Assembly (NCBI GenBank): GCA_023145975.1
Contig: JAGLCZ010000176.1
Span: 1-11,460 of the forward strand
Reading direction: 5' to 3'
DNA from: Candidatus Hydrogenedentota bacterium
GTDB lineage: Bacteria > Hydrogenedentota > Hydrogenedentia > Hydrogenedentales > CAITNO01
Length of the DNA stretch: 11,460 nucleotides
Positions 8,220 to 11,460 of this stretch are shown here, piece by piece. How positions within the stretch are numbered: the stretch's first letter is position 1; each line of letters starts with the position of its first letter. Made by a program: the position numbers and the translations under genes. Under the pieces are notes generated by a model. It saw only the letters and a list, made by a program, of their open reading frames with translations, was not told where the DNA came from and ran no database searches.

Positions 8220-9596
8220 ATGAAATCACATAATAGTATTAATTTTTCTGTGCTGGGCGGCGGCGGCGAAGTAGGTGCAAATTGTTTTCAGCTATCGTGC
8301 AACGGCTATCGCATCCTATTGGATTGCGGCACACACCCTAAAAAAGACGGTTTGGAATGCCTTCCTTCGCTTGATTTGATAAACCGTCCCCCAGACGCAT
8401 ATTTTGTTTCCCACGGCCATGTGGACCATTGCGGGGCACTCCCCTATCTCTGCAAACAGTTCGCCGGCTTGCGGGGGTATACGACTGTACCCAGTGCAAG
8501 TATCATCGAGCGTATGCTGCATAACAGCGTTGTAGTAATGGAAATGCTGGCCAAAGAACGCGGTATTGAAGGATACCCGCTGTTTGACCACTATGACGTG
8601 GGATATACCATGCGTTTTCTCGAAACACGAAAATTTAATGAACCTTTCTCTTTTTGTGAGGGCTTTGATGCACAAGCGGAATTCATCCCTGCAGGACATG
8701 TATTGGGAAGCACCAGTATCCTATTAAGACTTCCTGGACATACCATTTTGTATACAGGTGATATATCACAAACGCGCCAATATCTTATTGGCGGCTGTGC
8801 ATCTCCCGGGAAAGATATTAAGATAGACACGTTAATCATCGAATCTACACTGGGCGCCACGAACGATGAAAACAACGGTACCTATGACGATGAGATTCAC
8901 CGCCTTGCCACTGCCATCAGAAATGTTCTCAACGGTGGCGGTTGCGCTTTGATACCCAGTTTTGCATTGGGACGCACCCAGGAAATAGTAAATATCATTG
9001 CGCAATTACAAGAAGAAGGGGAACTCCCCTTTACCCCGATTTACACCGTTGGTCTTGGACGGGCTGTTTATGAAATATATAATAAATTCTCCGAATACCT
9101 GCATCCGGAGGCTACCTTTCGTCCTCTTTCACGGTTCGAGCGTTTAGGCAATGTGTGGGATCAATCAGTAGTACAAAATTTACTGCGCCGTCCTTCTGTA
9201 ATCGTTGCCACCTCAGGAATGATGACCCAAAATACACCTTCTGCATTACTGGCAGAAACCATGGTAAAAAGTTCGCATCACGGCATCTTCTTTGTCGGCT
9301 ACCTGGATCCGGATACACTGGGATATAAACTGCTGAATGCAACACCGGGCACAGCACTCCAATTCGAATCCAGTCATCCGCCAGTAGAAGTAACGTTAGA
9401 AAATATAGCACAGTATCGTTTCAGTGCACACGCATCCCGAAGCCAACTGGCATCCGTGATTCAGCAGATCAAACCCAAGAATATCATTTATGTTCACGGT
9501 GATCCTGATGCATTAGACTGGATGCAGGAAAATACTAACAATGGCGCAACTACCTTTGCACCAGTTGCAGGTCAAACCGTAACAATAGAAATATAG
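8220..9596 (+). CDS. Beta-CASP metallo-beta-lactamase, CPSF/Ysh1-like RNA-processing nuclease
   Basis: This 458-residue protein has the metallo-beta-lactamase zinc motifs HGHVDH (65-70), H160 in AGHVLG and D181 in YTGDIS. The beta-CASP signatures follow: acidic motif A in LIIESTLG (E208), motif B histidines in SSHHGIF (353-354), and motif C H404 in FSAHASRSQL, with a final VHGDPDAL (425-432). These define the nucleic-acid-processing beta-CASP branch related to eukaryotic CPSF73/Ysh1 rather than beta-lactamases. It lacks the extra C-terminal domain of RNase J and N-terminal KH domains. An endo- or exoribonuclease role is expected from the family; the substrate is unknown. The start at 8220 gives MKSHNSINFSVLGGGGEVG, placing the first strand where the family has it. 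The upstream ATG at 8148 would add 24 low-complexity residues and lies upstream of the promoter. No ribosome site precedes either ATG. Confidence 0.92.
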   Translation: MKSHNSINFSVLGGGGEVGANCFQLSCNGYRILLDCGTHPKKDGLECLPSLDLINRPPDAYFVSHGHVDHCGALPYLCKQFAGLRGYTTVPSASIIERMLHNSVVVMEMLAKERGIEGYPLFDHYDVGYTMRFLETRKFNEPFSFCEGFDAQAEFIPAGHVLGSTSILLRLPGHTILYTGDISQTRQYLIGGCASPGKDIKIDTLIIESTLGATNDENNGTYDDEIHRLATAIRNVLNGGGCALIPSFALGRTQEIVNIIAQLQEEGELPFTPIYTVGLGRAVYEIYNKFSEYLHPEATFRPLSRFERLGNVWDQSVVQNLLRRPSVIVATSGMMTQNTPSALLAETMVKSSHHGIFFVGYLDPDTLGYKLLNATPGTALQFESSHPPVEVTLENIAQYRFSAHASRSQLASVIQQIKPKNIIYVHGDPDALDWMQENTNNGATTFAPVAGQTVTIEI

Positions 9597-9599
9597 ACT

Positions 9600-10568
9600 A
9601 TGGCTTCCAAACATAATAAAATCACACAAAACCTCACCTACTTTTCCATCCTATTGTTTTTTAAGATATTCTCCTTTCTCCCCCTTTCTATCAGTCGTAA
9701 ATTAGCAACCGTATTTGCAAGCATTGCCTACCACACCGTTCCCCGCATTAAAAAAATAGGCATGGCCAACCTGGATATTGCGTATGGCGATGAATTGGAC
9801 TATGCAGAAAAAGAACAGATTCTACGCGGTTCCGTAAAAAACCTTGCTACGGTCGCTGTAGAATTCCCCAAAATGCCAACCCTTGCGAACAAGGAAGGGG
9901 CAACACATGTAACCATAAAAGGTAAGGAAAATATACCCACATCAACAGGTTCTGTATTTATCGGTTCACACTTTAGCAACTGGGAATTGGTCATGCCGCT
10001 AGGATCATACCTGGGGCTGCATATCATTATCATTGTGCGGCAGTTTGACGACCGGCGTATGGATGCCCTCGTTGATGGCATACGACGTGCCAGCGGCGTC
10101 AAAACAGTACCGAAAGATGCCGCTATGAAACCATTACTATCTAAACTTCGGGAAGGCTGGCATACAGGAATACTCGCCGACCAGAATCCGCGAAAAAATG
10201 CTGTCCCTGTGACGTTCTTTGGTGCACCTACATGGGCTACTATCGGTCCGGCACTTATCGCCATGCGTACTGAAACCCCCATGATCCCTGTATTTATGAC
10301 GCGCAGCAAAGACGGAAGTTATACGATGGAAATTTCCCCGGCAATCCCCCTTGAAAACTCCGGTGACACCCACACTGATTTGCAAACGAATACACAAAGA
10401 TGTCAAGATGCGCTGGAGGCGATAATTCGCAAACATCCGGAGCAGTGGCTCTGGTTTCATCGACGTTGGAAAAAACGAGATCAGCTTGAACAGGAATGGG
10501 CAGAACGCCTTGCGCAAAGAAAAGCTGACGCTACCCCTGATACATCAGGCACACGTGAACAGGAGTAA
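9600..10568 (+). CDS. Lipid A biosynthesis acyltransferase, LpxL/HtrB family
   Basis: This 322-residue protein belongs to the lysophospholipid/lipid A acyltransferase family, which in Gram-negative bacteria adds secondary acyl chains to the lipid A precursor at the inner membrane. The catalytic H-X4-D/E motif is present as HFSNWE (H124, E129). Other family landmarks are NLDIAYGD (57-64), the ADQNPRKN-VPVTFFG block (193-207) and QWLWFHRRWKKRD near the end (282-294), characteristic of LpxL/LpxM proteins. A hydrophobic segment at about 13-30 probably anchors it. It starts three bases after the metallo-beta-lactamase stop, without a clear ribosome site, so translational coupling is likely. The charged C-terminal 30 residues are probably disordered. 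Which acyl chain and position it uses cannot be read from sequence. Confidence 0.92.
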   Translation: MASKHNKITQNLTYFSILLFFKIFSFLPLSISRKLATVFASIAYHTVPRIKKIGMANLDIAYGDELDYAEKEQILRGSVKNLATVAVEFPKMPTLANKEGATHVTIKGKENIPTSTGSVFIGSHFSNWELVMPLGSYLGLHIIIIVRQFDDRRMDALVDGIRRASGVKTVPKDAAMKPLLSKLREGWHTGILADQNPRKNAVPVTFFGAPTWATIGPALIAMRTETPMIPVFMTRSKDGSYTMEISPAIPLENSGDTHTDLQTNTQRCQDALEAIIRKHPEQWLWFHRRWKKRDQLEQEWAERLAQRKADATPDTSGTREQE

Positions 10569-10576
10569 CACCTGCA

Positions 10577-11278
10577 ATGCTTTCCATAGGAACATGTGTT
10601 CTCGGCAATAAACCGCGTATAGCATTGGCTCTTCGCGATGATATACCCCGTAGTAATGCCGAAGTACACCTCGGGACGGGCATAGATATGATCGAAATGC
10701 GTGTAGACCAATTTCGCAGTACCGAGGTATCCCATGTTATTTCACATCTGCACCAGTTTACCGGCATCCCCTGTATTGGAACCATACGTTCTCAACAAGA
10801 AGGCGGCAGCTGGAAAGAGGATGAACCAGCTAGACGTACACTCTATCAGCAAATCATCCCACATGTTCAGGCAATAGATATAGAAATCAACGCAGACACG
10901 ATTAATCATGAAAGTATCCACACCGCAAAGAAGAAGGGGGTATGCACTATAGGATCCTTTCATGACTTTGATAAAACACCGAGTACCGATGCACTGGAAG
11001 TCATTCTTGAAAAAGGAAAACATCTTAAGGTAGATATTGTTAAAATTGCCGCCCAATGTGCAAATCCAGGTGATCTGCGAACGCTGACACAATTCCTGAT
11101 TGACCATGAAGAAGAAGCACTAATCGTCATTGGTATGGGCAAAGCGGGAGCTCCAAGCCGCATCCTCTTCCCTTTTCTAGGCTCTTTAATCACCTATACA
11201 TTTTTAGGGAAACCAAGTGCACCGGGGCAATTTAATTGTGAAGAAACTATCCAATATCTTAACGGGCTTTCTACCTGA
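10577..11278 (+). CDS. aroD: 3-dehydroquinate dehydratase, type I
   Basis: This 233-residue class I enzyme catalyses the third step of the shikimate pathway, dehydrating 3-dehydroquinate to 3-dehydroshikimate through a Schiff base. The Schiff-base lysine is K156 in VKIAAQ, and the catalytic histidine is H129 in GSFHDF. Substrate-binding elements are EMR (40-42), TIRSQQEGG (69-77), MGKAGAPSR (187-195) and SAPGQ (214-218). The length matches stand-alone AroD, with no fusion to shikimate dehydrogenase. An AGGAG ribosome site (10561-10565) lies inside the end of the preceding gene, 11 bases from the ATG, which is slightly long. The gap of eight bases indicates an operon with the acyltransferase gene. 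The type I (not type II) assignment is secure. Confidence 0.95.
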   Translation: MLSIGTCVLGNKPRIALALRDDIPRSNAEVHLGTGIDMIEMRVDQFRSTEVSHVISHLHQFTGIPCIGTIRSQQEGGSWKEDEPARRTLYQQIIPHVQAIDIEINADTINHESIHTAKKKGVCTIGSFHDFDKTPSTDALEVILEKGKHLKVDIVKIAAQCANPGDLRTLTQFLIDHEEEALIVIGMGKAGAPSRILFPFLGSLITYTFLGKPSAPGQFNCEETIQYLNGLST

Positions 11279-11386
11279 TAAGCTCTTCGAAACCAACTGG
11301 GAACCTGCCATTGGATTTATTTCTTGCTCATCACTTCCCTGTATGATAAAATATTCCGAGAATAATAACTAAATAAGGTTTATAAA
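11279..11386 (+). promoter_or_regulatory. Promoter and ribosome site of the lipoprotein gene
   Basis: This 108-bp gap contains TTGCTC (11324-11329), a 17-bp spacer and TAAAAT (11347-11352), a plausible sigma70 promoter with a good -10 and a partial -35. TAAGG at 11374-11378 lies 8 bases from the ATG at 11387 and is a reasonable ribosome site. No convincing terminator hairpin with a T-run follows aroD. Confidence 0.5.
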
Positions 11387-11460
11387 ATGAAATATAGCAT
11401 TACCATCTTCCTTCTTATTGCTCTTTCTATTACGTTTAGTGCATGCCAGAAACCAGAACC
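11387..11460 (+). CDS. Putative lipoprotein, N-terminus only
   Basis: Only the first 24 codons and two bases are inside the window. They encode a short basic start, MKYS, a hydrophobic stretch rich in Ile and Leu, and then FSAC followed by QKPE. This fits a type II signal peptide with cysteine at residue 20 as the lipidation site, although Phe at position -3 is a less common lipobox residue than Leu. The cysteine is followed by Gln, not Asp, so under the E. coli rule outer-membrane sorting would be expected. The ribosome site TAAGG supports the start. The mature protein cannot be identified. Confidence 0.7.
   Translation, partial: MKYSITIFLLIALSITFSACQKPE

Noticed and set aside
11279..11330. 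Terminator after aroD
   Set aside because: Only a 4-bp CCAA/TTGG pairing is seen, with no run of T residues after it.

Overview
The window holds nine genes arranged around one divergent intergenic region at about 8079-8219. Five genes read leftwards (recA, an AsmA-like envelope protein, an ABC-2 permease, its ATPase partner, and a radical SAM protein cut by the left edge). Four read rightwards (a beta-CASP metallo-beta-lactamase, an LpxL/HtrB-type acyltransferase, a type I 3-dehydroquinate dehydratase, and the first 24 codons of a putative lipoprotein). Gene density is high and most junctions are overlaps or gaps of under 50 bp. No tRNA, rRNA, CRISPR array, insertion sequence or phage gene is visible.

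The organism is a diderm bacterium. An LpxL-type acyltransferase, a long AsmA-like protein with an N-terminal membrane anchor, a Wzm/Wzt-type glycan exporter and a lipoprotein signal peptide all point to an outer membrane, probably with lipid A. Base composition looks moderate to slightly AT-rich. The RecA sequence has features reminiscent of the PVC (Planctomycetes-Verrucomicrobia-Chlamydiae and relatives) group, for example [19 protein letters not shown] and LGQGRE, but assignment by eye is only a weak inference.

Left arm: recA is followed, with a probable 32-bp overlap, by a 1041-residue AsmA-like protein. Next come the permease and ATPase of a polysaccharide ABC exporter, joined by a 4-bp ATGA overlap, and then a radical SAM enzyme. 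The ATPase is the most unusual protein here: behind a normal Wzt-like nucleotide-binding domain it carries a roughly 430-residue tail made of two tandem copies of one domain that I do not recognise as the classical Wzt C-terminal domain. The arm suggests export and modification of a surface glycan, with the AsmA-like protein in envelope lipid homeostasis.

Right arm: a good sigma70-like promoter (TTGACA-N18-TACAAT) lies so close to the family-consistent ATG of the metallo-beta-lactamase gene that its mRNA may be essentially leaderless. The acyltransferase and aroD follow at 3 bp and 8 bp, forming a likely operon that mixes RNA processing, lipid A acylation and the shikimate pathway. A new promoter probably drives the lipoprotein gene at the right edge.

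I found no complete novel defence or mobile system. The best leads are the duplicated tail on the exporter ATPase and the radical SAM gene beside it, whose substrate is unknown.
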